Part shown: piece after piece, positions 50,395-58,312 of the stretch | Layout: each line of letters opens with the position of its first letter | Position numbering within the stretch: the stretch's first letter is position 1 | Source: JBBBNV01 sp037137075 | GTDB lineage: Bacteria > Bacillota > Bacilli > Paenibacillales > NBRC-103111 | Direction of reading: 5' to 3' | Length of the DNA: 64,000 nt | NCBI RefSeq assembly: GCF_037137075.1 | Contig: NZ_JBBBNV010000001.1 | Span: forward strand, 496,001-560,000 | Notes under the pieces: generated by a model | What the model saw: the letters and a program-made list of their open reading frames with translations, nothing else | Told to the model about the DNA's origin: nothing | Databases searched by the model: none | Translations under genes and position numbers: made by a program

Positions 50395-51258
50395 TCAAAT
50401 TTCTTCCAGCACTTTGGGCGCAGAGAGGTAACGCACCAGCGGTTCCCCGATCGCGGCCAATTCCGCCGTCAGCTTCTCCGAACCCAAGTGTCCGATTTTG
50501 TCCTGTACCAGTGCAAGCTGCTGCTGCAGCATCTGATACAATTGTGCTTTTACGTTGTGTTTCAGCCAGAGTGAACGAAGCTTGCCGCCGTCCCCCTGTT
50601 CCCCCTTAAGCTGCCTCTTCTCTTCCTTGCTGCCGGTCTGCAAAATATACCAGTATCCCCAACTGCCCTGCAGTTCCTGCAAGGAATTACTGCGGTCTAT
50701 CTCATGAATAAGCACCTCACAGCGGGTAAACGCCTCCAGTATTTCCGCCCACTGGATGCTGTATATGTCCTTCATCCACCGTCCGAACAGCAAAAAAAGC
50801 TGCATGCGGATGTTTACAGTTTCCTGCAAGTACTCCTCGGCAGAGCATTTCAACTGCTTCATTCTCACATACAAGCTCATTTTCAGTCGATTGACCTCAC
50901 AAATCGCCCCGGACAGCTGCCGTGTCATTTCCGTATGCCCGGCCTGTGAGAGCAATTGATAAAACCGGCTGCTGAAGTAGTCGCCGGCCAATACTTGCAG
51001 CTGCCTGGAACGAGCCGCTTTGGTCTCTTTTACATCGTTGGTTTCACTGACCAGCTGATGTGTGTCCAGCCCCATCTGAGCGAGTGAAGTGACGAGAGCA
51101 TACAATTCCGTGGACTCTTGTGGCAATCCGCTTTTGTTCAAAAAGGCGAATAAAAGCCGTACCCGATAGTGCGGAAATTCCGGCAGCTCGGTATTGGTTT
51201 GAATCATATCGTAATCGGTATATTTCTTGGCTATCTCAGGGATACGGTAACTGTTCAT
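50395..51258 (-). CDS. hepS: Heptaprenyl diphosphate synthase component I
   Basis: Non-catalytic subunit that sets chain length with HepT. 287 residues, all-helical, weakly conserved as is usual for HepS; features include NSYRIPEIAKKYTDYDMIQT, the FGRWMKDIYSIQWAEILEAF helix, and long Lys/Gln-rich helices near the C-terminus. ATG at 51258 follows AGGAGGCC. Its call rests on synteny with menG and hepT as well as sequence character. Confidence 0.88.
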   Translation of the reverse strand: MNSYRIPEIAKKYTDYDMIQTNTELPEFPHYRVRLLFAFLNKSGLPQESTELYALVTSLAQMGLDTHQLVSETNDVKETKAARSRQLQVLAGDYFSSRFYQLLSQAGHTEMTRQLSGAICEVNRLKMSLYVRMKQLKCSAEEYLQETVNIRMQLFLLFGRWMKDIYSIQWAEILEAFTRCEVLIHEIDRSNSLQELQGSWGYWYILQTGSKEEKRQLKGEQGDGGKLRSLWLKHNVKAQLYQMLQQQLALVQDKIGHLGSEKLTAELAAIGEPLVRYLSAPKVLEEI

Positions 51259-51354
51259 GCAAAGGCCTCCTGCGTATAGAACAAACAATCGCAACTATTA
51301 TATCACAACCGGACTGTCTGCGCACATGGCAAACTCCTGAACTCCTTGCGCGGC

Positions 51355-51891
51355 TTACAAGCCGTATTTTTGCCTCCATTTGGGCGTAAAATTCATTTGA
51401 AACCGGCTGCGCACGAAAACCTCGGGCGTAAGGGCTTCATTCCAGCTGTCAGGCTCCCCCATGTAGCGCCGCTGGGCATCCATGGAAAGCAGAAGGGTCA
51501 TCGAAGAAGGCTTCACCGCGCCAGAGCCGCGTTCCATCACACGAACCATCACTTCCTTCACATTCGCGGTCCGGTTGAAGCTGTGATTAACCAGGTTGTA
51601 CAAGTCCTCGTAAATGAGCTCCTTCCCGCTCTGTGCAGGGTTTACCGCCAAATCCAGGCTAATAATCGAATCCCGCCAATCGACGCGAAGGATGTCCGCA
51701 TGCAGCCGAACCTGGGTCAGCAGGTCGACTACACCCGCTTCATCAATCCTTTCCGTTTTGACAGCACGCATTACCGGCAGCTCGCTGCCCTTATTTAATT
51801 CAAGTCCGCTCCATTGCAGCACCAGCGTTAGTCCGATAGCCAGACCGCACGAAGCAAGCATAGTTAAGAGGATACGCGTGAACCAGGACAA
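51355..51891 (-). CDS. Membrane-anchored protein of unknown function between mtrB and hepS
   Basis: Not recognised. TTG at 51891, 8 nt after GAGGAGGG, gives 178 residues; a TTG at 51912 is less likely. One N-terminal membrane anchor (LLTMLASCGLAIGLTLVLQW) and a mixed alpha/beta domain outside (ILRVDWRDSIISLDLAVNPA, ELIYEDLYNLVNHSFNRT) that resembles sporulation/germination-type ring-forming domains only loosely. B. subtilis has no gene here that I recall. Confidence 0.7.
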   Translation of the reverse strand: MSWFTRILLTMLASCGLAIGLTLVLQWSGLELNKGSELPVMRAVKTERIDEAGVVDLLTQVRLHADILRVDWRDSIISLDLAVNPAQSGKELIYEDLYNLVNHSFNRTANVKEVMVRVMERGSGAVKPSSMTLLLSMDAQRRYMGEPDSWNEALTPEVFVRSRFQMNFTPKWRQKYGL

Positions 51892-51938
51892 GAGATTTCC
51901 CTCCTCTGCCAAGCACCTATATCCTCATTGTACATATG

Positions 51939-51959
51939 AAAAAAGCAGGCTATGCCTGC
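51939..51959 (-). terminator. Terminator of mtrB
   Basis: GCAGGC, ATA loop, GCCTGC, then T6 on the minus strand. Confidence 0.88.
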
Positions 51960-51963
51960 AAAA

Positions 51964-52182
51964 TTATTCCTCTGTATCCACGACACCGTATTTGGTCATG
52001 ACAACCGCTTTGCCCCGGATTTTGACCGCTGAGGTGTGCTCTGTAAATTGGGCGATCATGACCTCTCCCTTGTCCAGCTTCTCTGTATGATGAAACCGGG
52101 TATCCTGGCCGCGGGTAAGTCCAATCACCTGAACGCCATTTTCCTTTGCCCGAATCACAAAATAATCATTGTTTCCTTCCAT
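51964..52182 (-). CDS. mtrB: Tryptophan RNA-binding attenuation protein TRAP
   Basis: A 72-residue protein that forms an 11-subunit ring and, with tryptophan, binds GAG/TAG repeats in RNA. Seen: DYFVIRAKENGVQVIGLTRG, DTRFHHTEKLDKGEVMIAQF and TEHTSAVKIRGKAVVMTKYG, including the KKR-type RNA-contact Lys/Lys/Arg positions (K in EKLDKGE, K and R in VKIRGK) and the tryptophan-pocket Thr/His region. ATG at 52182 after AAAGGAGC. Its target lies at 41592-41664. No folE gene (mtrA in B. subtilis) precedes it. Confidence 0.97.
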   Translation of the reverse strand: MEGNNDYFVIRAKENGVQVIGLTRGQDTRFHHTEKLDKGEVMIAQFTEHTSAVKIRGKAVVMTKYGVVDTEE

Positions 52183-52267
52183 GGAAACAGCTCCTTTCAC
52201 GAATCCGTTTATCCCCTAATCATGCGTTAAACGGATGGTGCTTGTCAACGTTAAGCACGTTCTTTTT

Positions 52268-52298
52268 AGAAAAAACAAAAGGCTGCCCTTAGGCAGCC
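52268..52298 (-). terminator. Terminator of the PAP2 gene
   Basis: GGCTGCC, TAAG loop, GGCAGCC, then a T-rich tail. The stem contains the stop codon of the gene. Confidence 0.9.
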
Positions 52299-53209
52299 AC
52301 AGCGGATTCCGGCTTCGTCCGCTTTCCTTTGTAGAAACGCTTCAGCTTGCCGGGCAGCTTCTCCGATACGAACCCGATAATAAAATCGGACAGCTTCACA
52401 ACAAGGAACGCAAAAATCATCCCGGCCACAACATCGAGCACCCAGTGAATTTGCAGGTACAATGTAGAGAAAATAATCGCAGCGCAGTACGTCACCATCA
52501 TATACTTGAAAATCCGGTCTTTCTCACGAAGCGCAAGCAGCAGCATGGCAAATGAAATGGAGGTATGCATGCTCGGCATGCAGTTCATTACAGCGACCAG
52601 CTTGTCATTCTCGGTTGCAAAGGTACGAAGCAGCAAATCCGGCTGCTGCTTAACAAACCAAACTTCCCGAAGCAGAATCAAATTATAAAAAGGCAGAATC
52701 AGCGGAAACTGCATCATATGTCCGGACAATGCGTAGGACAGCATTTTTTTCACGCTTCTGGTCCAGTAGCTCCGCAGGATACAAATCCACAAGGAAAGCA
52801 CAAAGCCGTAATTATATACCCAGCGCATCACCCGATCAAGCAGCGGCGTATTTATGGCGCGCGCCCATGCCCCGTCATTAAACGGAATGCTCATCATAAC
52901 CTGATCCCACTGCCAAGGATGCTTATTGTTCTCGAACATCCAATTGGCAATCCGCCACCAGAGACCGTTCCCCGAGCCGTAGAAATAATAAAAAACGCCG
53001 AGCAGCGGAATCCCGATCAAAAAAAACCGTTTCCAGTCCTGATCAATCTGGTCTCTCCGGACACCAAGCAAACAAATCATCAGCAAAATCCAGCATTCGG
53101 TCGACCAGTTCCCGACGGTCCCGATCCGCCACATCAAAAATATCGATACAATAATTCCGTACATTGTCCAATCCTGACTGCTAAACCACGAATTCCCTTT
53201 CTGTTCCAA
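52289..53209 (-). CDS. PAP2-superfamily (AUR1-like) integral membrane protein
   Basis: About 306 residues with six to seven membrane segments. PAP2 motifs: MNCMPSMHTSISFAML (motif 2 with its His) and LYLQIHWVLDVVAGM (motif 3 with catalytic His and Asp). The combination resembles AUR1-like/inositol-phosphate transferases or lipid phosphatases; substrate unknown. The frame opens at TTG 53251, but the predicted promoter puts transcription start at that very spot without a ribosome binding site, so TTG 53209 after GGAGGGG is preferred. Confidence 0.8.
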   Translation of the reverse strand: MEQKGNSWFSSQDWTMYGIIVSIFLMWRIGTVGNWSTECWILLMICLLGVRRDQIDQDWKRFFLIGIPLLGVFYYFYGSGNGLWWRIANWMFENNKHPWQWDQVMMSIPFNDGAWARAINTPLLDRVMRWVYNYGFVLSLWICILRSYWTRSVKKMLSYALSGHMMQFPLILPFYNLILLREVWFVKQQPDLLLRTFATENDKLVAVMNCMPSMHTSISFAMLLLALREKDRIFKYMMVTYCAAIIFSTLYLQIHWVLDVVAGMIFAFLVVKLSDFIIGFVSEKLPGKLKRFYKGKRTKPESAVAA

Positions 53210-53258
53210 CCTATGTCCCGCCCCTCCGGCACGATGTATCTTGTCGCTCAACCACTAC

Positions 53259-53267
53259 AGTATAGCA
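53259..53267 (-). promoter_or_regulatory. Extended -10 promoter of the PAP2 gene
   Basis: TGCTATACT on the minus strand, about 50 bases before the preferred start; no clear -35. Confidence 0.55.
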
Positions 53268-53332
53268 AAAACGAAATGAAAATTCTTAAAGAAATATTTA
53301 CAATACAGGAAGCAGGTTCAGGAATTTGGGCA

Positions 53333-53360
53333 AAAGAAAAAGACACCGTCCTGACGATGC
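53333..53360 (-). terminator. Terminator after tRNA-Pro
   Basis: GCATCGTC pairs with GACGGTGT (two wobbles), then T5CT4 on the minus strand, 9 bases after the tRNA end. Confidence 0.75.
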
Positions 53361-53368
53361 CTTGTTCA

Positions 53369-53445
53369 TGGTCGGAGTAACACGATTCGAACGTGCGACC
53401 TCACCCACCCCAAGGGTGCGCTCTACCAGGCTGAGCTATACCCCG
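53369..53445 (-). tRNA. tRNA-Pro (anticodon GGG)
   Basis: 77 nt including an encoded CCA. Acceptor stem CGGGGTA/TACTCCG with one wobble, D arm GCTC/GAGC, anticodon arm CACCC-TTGGGGT-GGGTG with anticodon GGG, T arm GCACG-TTCGAAT-CGTGT. Reads CCC and CCT codons. It is a single-gene unit with its own promoter and terminator, between hup and the PAP2 gene. Confidence 0.97.
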
Positions 53446-53515
53446 ATGTAAAGCTCCTCTGTAAAAAGCACATCTGCTGATACATCCCGCATGACCAACT
53501 GCGTTGCTACAAGTG

Positions 53516-53543
53516 ATTATAAGGTGTCTGCGACAATTTGTAA
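53516..53543 (-). promoter_or_regulatory. Promoter of tRNA-Pro
   Basis: TTACAA, 16-base spacer, TATAAT on the minus strand, about 70 bases before the mature tRNA. Confidence 0.65.
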
Positions 53544-53556
53544 AGGGATTATATAG

Positions 53557-53583
53557 AAAAACACCCTTCCGCTAAAAAGGGTG
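53557..53583 (-). terminator. Terminator of hup
   Basis: CACCCTT pairs with AAGGGTG around an 8-base loop, then T5 on the minus strand. Confidence 0.88.
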
Positions 53584-53610
53584 CTTGGGCCGGCCGGGTG
53601 CGGCGCAGCC

Positions 53611-53883
53611 TTATTTAATTCCGTCGCGAAGCGATTTACCTGCTTTGAAGGCAGGCACCTTGCTGGCCGGGATTTCAATGTCTTCTCCGGTCTGAGGATT
53701 GCGTCCTTTACGGGCGGAACGTTCACGCACTTCAAAATTTCCAAAGCCGACAAGCTGAACCTTGTCGCCATTTTGCAGCGCCTCCGAAATGGCATCAAAT
53801 ACGGCATCCACCGCTTTGGTGACATCCTTTTTGGACAGCTCGGTCAATTCAGCGACTTTATTAATCAGTTCGGTTTTGTTCAT
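53611..53883 (-). CDS. hup: DNA-binding protein HU
   Basis: Histone-like nucleoid protein, 90 residues, dimeric. Typical NKTELINKVAELTELSKKDV at the start, LVGFGNFEVRERSARKGRNP leading into the DNA-binding arm and IPASKVPAFKAGKSLRD at the end. ATG at 53883 follows GGGGGGAGG; the frame is open to 53976 but that part overlaps the promoter. Called hbs in B. subtilis, in the same place beside spoIVA. Confidence 0.98.
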   Translation of the reverse strand: MNKTELINKVAELTELSKKDVTKAVDAVFDAISEALQNGDKVQLVGFGNFEVRERSARKGRNPQTGEDIEIPASKVPAFKAGKSLRDGIK

Positions 53884-53947
53884 GTGATTCACCTCCCCCC
53901 GAAAGCAGGTCGTGTTCCTACTACTCTGTCTTACCGTTTCAGTGAAA

Positions 53948-53976
53948 AATATACCTGATACGCCCCGTATTTTCAA
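53948..53976 (-). promoter_or_regulatory. Sigma-A promoter of hup
   Basis: TTGAAA, 17-base spacer, TATATT on the minus strand. Confidence 0.75.
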
Positions 53977-53987
53977 GGGGAGCCAGC

Positions 53988-54014
53988 AAAAAAAGCACTC
54001 TTGGGGAGTGCTTT
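53988..54014 (-). terminator. Terminator of spoIVA
   Basis: AAAGCACTC pairs with GAGTGCTTT, then T5 on the minus strand. Confidence 0.9.
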
Positions 54015-54036
54015 TGAGCGTAAATGGCCTGAAATG

Positions 54037-55515
54037 CTACAAAATAATCGCGATGAGTCCGCCGGAGCCTTCGTTGATAATGCGGCCCAAGGTTTCCTGG
54101 AGCTTGTAGCGGGCATTGTCGGGCATCATCGCGAGCTTGCCCTGAATACCCTCTCTTACGATGGAGTGCAGCGAGCGGCCGAAAATATCCGACTCCCAGA
54201 TTTTTAGCGGGTCGCTTTCGAAGTCGCTCATTAAATAGCGAACCAATTCCTCGCTCTGCTTTTCCGTCCCGATAATCGGGGCAAATTCCGATTCCACATC
54301 CACGCGAATCATATGAATCGAAGGCGCCGTGGCCTTCAAGCGCACACCGAACCGGGACCCTTGGCGGATAAGCTCAGGCTCATCAAGCGACATATCTGCG
54401 AGAGTCGGAGGCGCAATTCCGTATCCTGTCGTTTTGACCATCTCCAGCGATTCCGCAAAACGGTCATACTCCCGCTTGGCGTGAGTGAATTCCTGCATCA
54501 GCTGGAGCAGATGATCCTTGCCGCGGATTTCGACCCCGACAACCTCCATCAAAATTTTATCATACAGCTCATCCGGCGCAAACAGGTCGATCTCCGCAAC
54601 GCCCTGCCCCATATCCATCCCGGCCAGGGCCGCCCGTTCAATAAAATCGTATTCGCTGAAATTGCCGACCACCCGATCCACATCCCGGAGCCGCCTGATA
54701 TCCTTGACGGTTTCGCGGACAGAATCCTCGAAGTGGGAACGAAGCCAGTGTCTCTCCTCCAAAACCATAACCCAGCTTGGCAGATTGACGTTTACTTCAT
54801 GCACGGGGAATTCATACAGCACTTCCCGCAGCACCTGATACATATCCTCTTCATTCATGGCCGCCACGCTCATGGCAATGACCGGAATGTCGTATTTGGC
54901 AGCCAGCTCGCCGCGGAGCGCAGTCACCTCTTCGCTTTGCGGGCGCGTCGAGTTGACGATAAGAATAAACGGCTTGCCGACCTCCTTCAATTCCTCAACC
55001 ACCCGCTCCTCGGCGGAAACATACGATGAACGGGGAATTTCGGCAATGGAGCCGTCTGTTGTAATAATGATGCCAAGCGTGGAATGCTCCTGAATGACCT
55101 TGCGCGTTCCGATTTCAGCCGCTTCCTGGAACGGAATCGGCTCCTCGAACCACGGTGTTGAAATCATACGCGGCCCATTCTCATCCTCGTAGCCTTTAGC
55201 GCCCTCCACGGTGTATCCGACACAATCAACGACGCGGACATTCACATCCAATCCTTCAGCAACTCGCAGCTGAACGGCCTGGTTCGGCACAAACTTCGGT
55301 TCTGTCGTCATGATGGTGCGGCCGGCGGCGCTTTGCGGGAGCTCATCGATCGCCCGAATCCGGTCCGCTTCATTTTGGATGTTCGGCAGTACCACCGATT
55401 CCATAAACCGCTTAATAAAGGTTGATTTACCAGTACGGACAGCGCCTACGACTCCGATGTAGATGTCTCCACCGGTCCGCTCGGCAATGTCTTTGAAGAT
55501 ATCGACTTTTTCCAA
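54037..55515 (-). CDS. spoIVA: Stage IV sporulation protein A, spore coat morphogenetic ATPase
   Basis: Polymerises on the forespore surface using ATP and anchors the coat. 492 residues from TTG 55515 (after AGGAGGGG), matching B. subtilis length and start (EKVDIFKDIAERTGGDIYIG). Walker A-like GAVRTGKST at 24-32, DCVGYTVEGAKGYEDENGPR as the switch region, and a conserved C-terminal IVREGIQGKLAMMPDNARYK. The frame opens further to 55548 without support. Confidence 0.98.
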   Translation of the reverse strand: MEKVDIFKDIAERTGGDIYIGVVGAVRTGKSTFIKRFMESVVLPNIQNEADRIRAIDELPQSAAGRTIMTTEPKFVPNQAVQLRVAEGLDVNVRVVDCVGYTVEGAKGYEDENGPRMISTPWFEEPIPFQEAAEIGTRKVIQEHSTLGIIITTDGSIAEIPRSSYVSAEERVVEELKEVGKPFILIVNSTRPQSEEVTALRGELAAKYDIPVIAMSVAAMNEEDMYQVLREVLYEFPVHEVNVNLPSWVMVLEERHWLRSHFEDSVRETVKDIRRLRDVDRVVGNFSEYDFIERAALAGMDMGQGVAEIDLFAPDELYDKILMEVVGVEIRGKDHLLQLMQEFTHAKREYDRFAESLEMVKTTGYGIAPPTLADMSLDEPELIRQGSRFGVRLKATAPSIHMIRVDVESEFAPIIGTEKQSEELVRYLMSDFESDPLKIWESDIFGRSLHSIVREGIQGKLAMMPDNARYKLQETLGRIINEGSGGLIAIIL

Positions 55516-55572
55516 TTGAGATCCCCTCCTGACAGGATGTAACCACATTCGTACATGCTCTGAGCTACTAAC

Positions 55573-55600
55573 AATATATGTACCCGGATAGAAAATATAA
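55573..55600 (-). promoter_or_regulatory. Possible sigma-E promoter of spoIVA
   Basis: TTATATT, 13-base spacer, CATATATT on the minus strand resembles sigma-E sites (ATATT ... CATACAAT). spoIVA belongs to the sigma-E regulon in B. subtilis. Confidence 0.4.
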
Positions 55601-55737
55601 CTACTAGCTATAATAGATTTGCTTGCGGCTTTCTTTTTTCATTCGAAATAGCGGAAAGCCCCTGATGCGCTTCTTTCAATCCTTTGTCAGTATATTCTCC
55701 CGCCTTCGAGGATAGACCGGCTTGCACGTGCAGCAAT

Positions 55738-55779
55738 AAAAAAAGCCCTGAGGCTTCCATACGGAAGCTCAGAGCGGCT
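55738..55779 (-). terminator. Terminator of the yphE-yphF operon
   Basis: A long stem (AGCC/GGCT, CTGAG/CTCAG, TTCC/GGAA) followed by T7 on the minus strand. It includes the last codons and stop of the lipoprotein gene. Confidence 0.9.
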
Positions 55780-56506
55780 GAATAGCGACAGGCTGGTCGT
55801 TTTGCCAGTGATATGCCGTTGATTTAACAGGTACATACAAGCCATCATCAACCAGCAGCTGACGAAGGTCCGTATCCGGATTCGGCGCTGGCATGCCCTT
55901 TTTCTGAATAAGCTGGGCAATATCCGATCCATAATCCACGAAAACCTGACCAGCTTCATTAATTATCAGCGAATTGAGCTGAGTGAAGTACAGGCTGCGC
56001 ACCTGCTGACTCTCCTGGCCCAGAGCCTTAAAATCAATGGAATAGAAGGACGGAGCGATCTGAGCGCCTTTTGGCAGCGCGCCCTGCCGGCTGGCCCGGT
56101 AGTCATCCACCCACTTCTGGACTTCATTGATTTGCTGAACGGAAGCGATATCCATCAGCTTCACCTGGGGGCTTTCTTCCACATTCGTCAGCACAAATAC
56201 AGCGCTGCCGCCTTTTTCATAGGCTGTTGCCGGAATGGAGCTGAGTGTTTGCTTCGCAATCATTTTGCTGAAATCAATCACGTAGCGTTCGTAGAGAGGC
56301 GTGCTCTCCGTGAAATTCTTGATGGGCAGCACACCCGTCTGCTGCTGGTACTGCTGGATAGCCGTCTGTACAATCAAGACGCTTTCTTTCAGCGCTACTG
56401 CATTTTCTTTGCGCAGCTCCTTCGGATACATACAGCCGCTGAGCAGCAGGGCCATAATGACCGCCGTAAGAACCACGGCTTGACGGTTAAAGCGTTTTAT
56501 TACCAA
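55769..56506 (-). CDS. yphF: YphF-like lipoprotein
   Basis: A 245-residue lipoprotein: basic start, hydrophobic VVLTAVIMALLLSGC with the lipobox cysteine at about 25, then a soluble extracytoplasmic domain (KESVLIVQTAIQQYQQQTGV, YVIDFSKMIAKQTLSSIPAT). No catalytic motif seen. TTG start at 56506 after AGGAGG, overlapping the ferredoxin stop by 7 nt. Position beside spoIVA and length match B. subtilis YphF; function unknown. Confidence 0.75.
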   Translation of the reverse strand: MVIKRFNRQAVVLTAVIMALLLSGCMYPKELRKENAVALKESVLIVQTAIQQYQQQTGVLPIKNFTESTPLYERYVIDFSKMIAKQTLSSIPATAYEKGGSAVFVLTNVEESPQVKLMDIASVQQINEVQKWVDDYRASRQGALPKGAQIAPSFYSIDFKALGQESQQVRSLYFTQLNSLIINEAGQVFVDYGSDIAQLIQKKGMPAPNPDTDLRQLLVDDGLYVPVKSTAYHWQNDQPVAIQPL

Positions 56507-56844
56507 AGCTTGTCCTCCTCCTGCTGTTCCCTCAGCTTGGCCCGGATTACCGCCTTGAGCGGGTCCTCTGGCACTTCTACTTGGGCATCGCCGATAATCT
56601 TCACCTGACAGGCCAATCGCACATTCTGCTTAACGAGTGGTCCGAGCTTTCTTGCCTCTTTATCCTGTACTTGCGATAAGCCCTGCCCGGACAGCGCAGT
56701 GACTTTGCACATCAGGCAGGCGGCATTGCCCGCACAGCGGGAACGTATGATCAGGTTCGCCTTGCGGGCCGCGTGAAGCACAGATGTTCCAGGCGGAACC
56801 TCAATCGTTTTGTTATCCGGTAAAAATGTTAGTTTTACCCCCAT
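56500..56844 (-). CDS. 2Fe-2S ferredoxin (first of two)
   Basis: 114 residues with the plant/adrenodoxin-like fold. Cluster cysteines C37, C43, C46 and C79 in the order C-x5-C-x2-C-x32-C (RCAGNAACLMC, LACQV), plus a charged C-terminal tail (RAKLREQQEEDKLW). An electron carrier with unknown partner. Encoded in a tight run with a nucleotidyltransferase-like gene and a second ferredoxin gene. Confidence 0.9.
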   Translation of the reverse strand: MGVKLTFLPDNKTIEVPPGTSVLHAARKANLIIRSRCAGNAACLMCKVTALSGQGLSQVQDKEARKLGPLVKQNVRLACQVKIIGDAQVEVPEDPLKAVIRAKLREQQEEDKLW

Positions 56845-56848
56845 GGCT

Positions 56849-57460
56849 CTATTCCTTTCTCATGACGGACAGGCCCGGCGGATGCTGAAGCACCCGGCTC
56901 AGCCGTTCAAAAAGCAATTCGCTTATCTCGCTGTGCTGGAGCACATACTGCAAGGGAGGCAGCTGCCTGCGCAAATGCCCGGAGATCATTCCGGCAATAG
57001 CGATGTACCGATCAGGCCTGTGGCGGAGCATATTGAAAATCAGTTCATGGGCAAGCGGCATTAAAGCAATGCTCTTATTCTCAATCCGTGTCTCCACGCG
57101 AAACGGCCATAGCCCGTCCTGAATACGAACCTCATAGCTGCTGCCCGCCGAATTCACCTTCAAGCTGCCCACAAGCTCCAGAGACACCCCATCAAGATCG
57201 TAGTGGCTCAGGCAGGAGGAATACATGCCGGTAGTGCTGAGCTGAGGCTGATCAACAGCAAACGGCCGCAGACATTCATAAACAGCATCCACCTGATCGG
57301 CATCAACATAGACATCCAAATCTCGCGGCAGGTTCACAAGCGGCACGCCTTGAAGCAGCAGTCCGCAGCTTCCGCCGACAAGCCACCGGAGTCCGTTCTT
57401 CGCCGAAAGCTCCTTCTCCAGCGTAAGAATTGCCTTCAGTAAATGGTTCGTTTTATTCAT
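56849..57460 (-). CDS. Nucleotidyltransferase-fold protein, unknown function
   Basis: 203 residues. The N-terminal part has the nucleotidyltransferase signature WLVGGSCGLLLQGVP followed by LPRDLDVYVDADQVD, that is GGS then DxD metal ligands, as in small MNT-type and LinB-like enzymes. The C-terminal half is helical (LIFNMLRHRPDRYIAIAGMI). The third acidic residue may be E in VSLELVGSL. Start at ATG 57460 overlaps the gap after the second ferredoxin stop by coupling. Substrate cannot be named. Confidence 0.7.
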   Translation of the reverse strand: MNKTNHLLKAILTLEKELSAKNGLRWLVGGSCGLLLQGVPLVNLPRDLDVYVDADQVDAVYECLRPFAVDQPQLSTTGMYSSCLSHYDLDGVSLELVGSLKVNSAGSSYEVRIQDGLWPFRVETRIENKSIALMPLAHELIFNMLRHRPDRYIAIAGMISGHLRRQLPPLQYVLQHSEISELLFERLSRVLQHPPGLSVMRKE

Positions 57461-57463
57461 ACC

Positions 57464-57760
57464 TCAAAAATTCGACTTGAGTACGGCCTGGATGGGGCCC
57501 TCCTCGCGGATTCGGCATTGACAGCCGAGCCGGTACCCCATGTCCAGTTCCTCGTCATCAAGCCAATCCAGCTCCGCATCACTAGGCTCGCTAAGCCGCT
57601 GCCCGCCTTCAGTCACCAGGCAGCGGCAGCGGGCGCAAGTTCCGCGGTTGCAGGAAAAATTCCAGTCCACCTTATGCTGCAGCGCCAAATCCAGGAGCGT
57701 TTTGCCGATTTGCGTAGGCACGGTTTTATGTATAGAACGTCCTTTTAGCTCGACTAGCAT
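57464..57760 (-). CDS. 2Fe-2S ferredoxin (second of two)
   Basis: 98 residues with the plant-type 2Fe-2S ligand pattern C37-x4-C42-x2-C45 and C80 (SCNRGTCARC, GYRLGCQC), with extra cysteines C47 and C82. ATG at 57760 follows GTAGGAGG; the frame extends further upstream through the neighbouring membrane peptide gene and is not used there. Different in sequence from the ferredoxin at 56844, so not a recent duplicate. Confidence 0.9.
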   Translation of the reverse strand: MLVELKGRSIHKTVPTQIGKTLLDLALQHKVDWNFSCNRGTCARCRCLVTEGGQRLSEPSDAELDWLDDEELDMGYRLGCQCRIREEGPIQAVLKSNF

Positions 57761-57771
57761 GAACTTTCCTC

Positions 57772-57951
57772 CTACAGCAGTGATGTAATCATGTAAAGTA
57801 TAGATACTAGCAGCATCAGATAAGCTACAATCGAAAGCACCCATCGGAAAACACGTTGGTTTCGGGAACGCGCATAAGAAATAATGAAGGAAGAGAGCAC
57901 CATCAGGCCCATTGCAATAAAGGAGGCCCACATTTTGTCCATACTGCTCAT
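57772..57951 (-). CDS. yphE: Small DUF2768 membrane peptide (YphE-like)
   Basis: 59 residues, two membrane segments (MWASFIAMGLMVLSSFIISY and VLSIVAYLMLLVSILYMI) joined by a basic loop (ARSRNQRVFRW). Matches the DUF2768 family, whose B. subtilis member yphE lies between gpsA and yphF as here. ATG at 57951 (or 57942) has only a weak ribosome binding site. Function unknown. First gene of the ferredoxin operon. Confidence 0.8.
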   Translation of the reverse strand: MSSMDKMWASFIAMGLMVLSSFIISYARSRNQRVFRWVLSIVAYLMLLVSILYMITSLL

Positions 57952-58008
57952 TTCTCGAATTCAACCCCTGTACATGTGCCGCTCATGGCAGCATAAATTA
58001 TAACTTTC

Positions 58009-58017
58009 ATTATAGCA
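58009..58017 (-). promoter_or_regulatory. Extended -10 promoter of the yphE-ferredoxin operon
   Basis: TGCTATAAT on the minus strand, about 60 bases before yphE; -35 weak. Confidence 0.55.
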
Positions 58018-58072
58018 TCCCCGGCTTAAGGAGGAAAAGCAGTCCAAGCTGTGACTTGCTGTCTGCCGCCAA

Positions 58073-58115
58073 GCAAACAAAGCCGGATACAGGCCCTGGG
58101 CCTGCATCCGGCTTT
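58073..58115 (-). terminator. Terminator of the der-plsY-gpsA-spoVIF run
   Basis: Nearly perfect 17-bp stem (AAAGCCGGAT and CAGGCC helices) with T-rich tail on the minus strand; the plus-strand flank would also permit termination. The stretch 58116-58312 before it holds no gene I can support. Confidence 0.9.
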
Positions 58116-58312
58116 GTTGCTTGACGCATCTAAGCGTATCTCCCAGCGTGTTCTGCGTTCATAACAGCGGTCAACTGCACGCGCAGCGGATAATGTCCCA
58201 TATACTCCTGCAGCTAAACCAAGCTGTTAGCTATTACCAGAACCGCCCCTTCACTTCACTCAGGATCACCGCTATCTGCTTTCACACGCCTAGTCCAGAA
58301 AGAATAGCTGTT

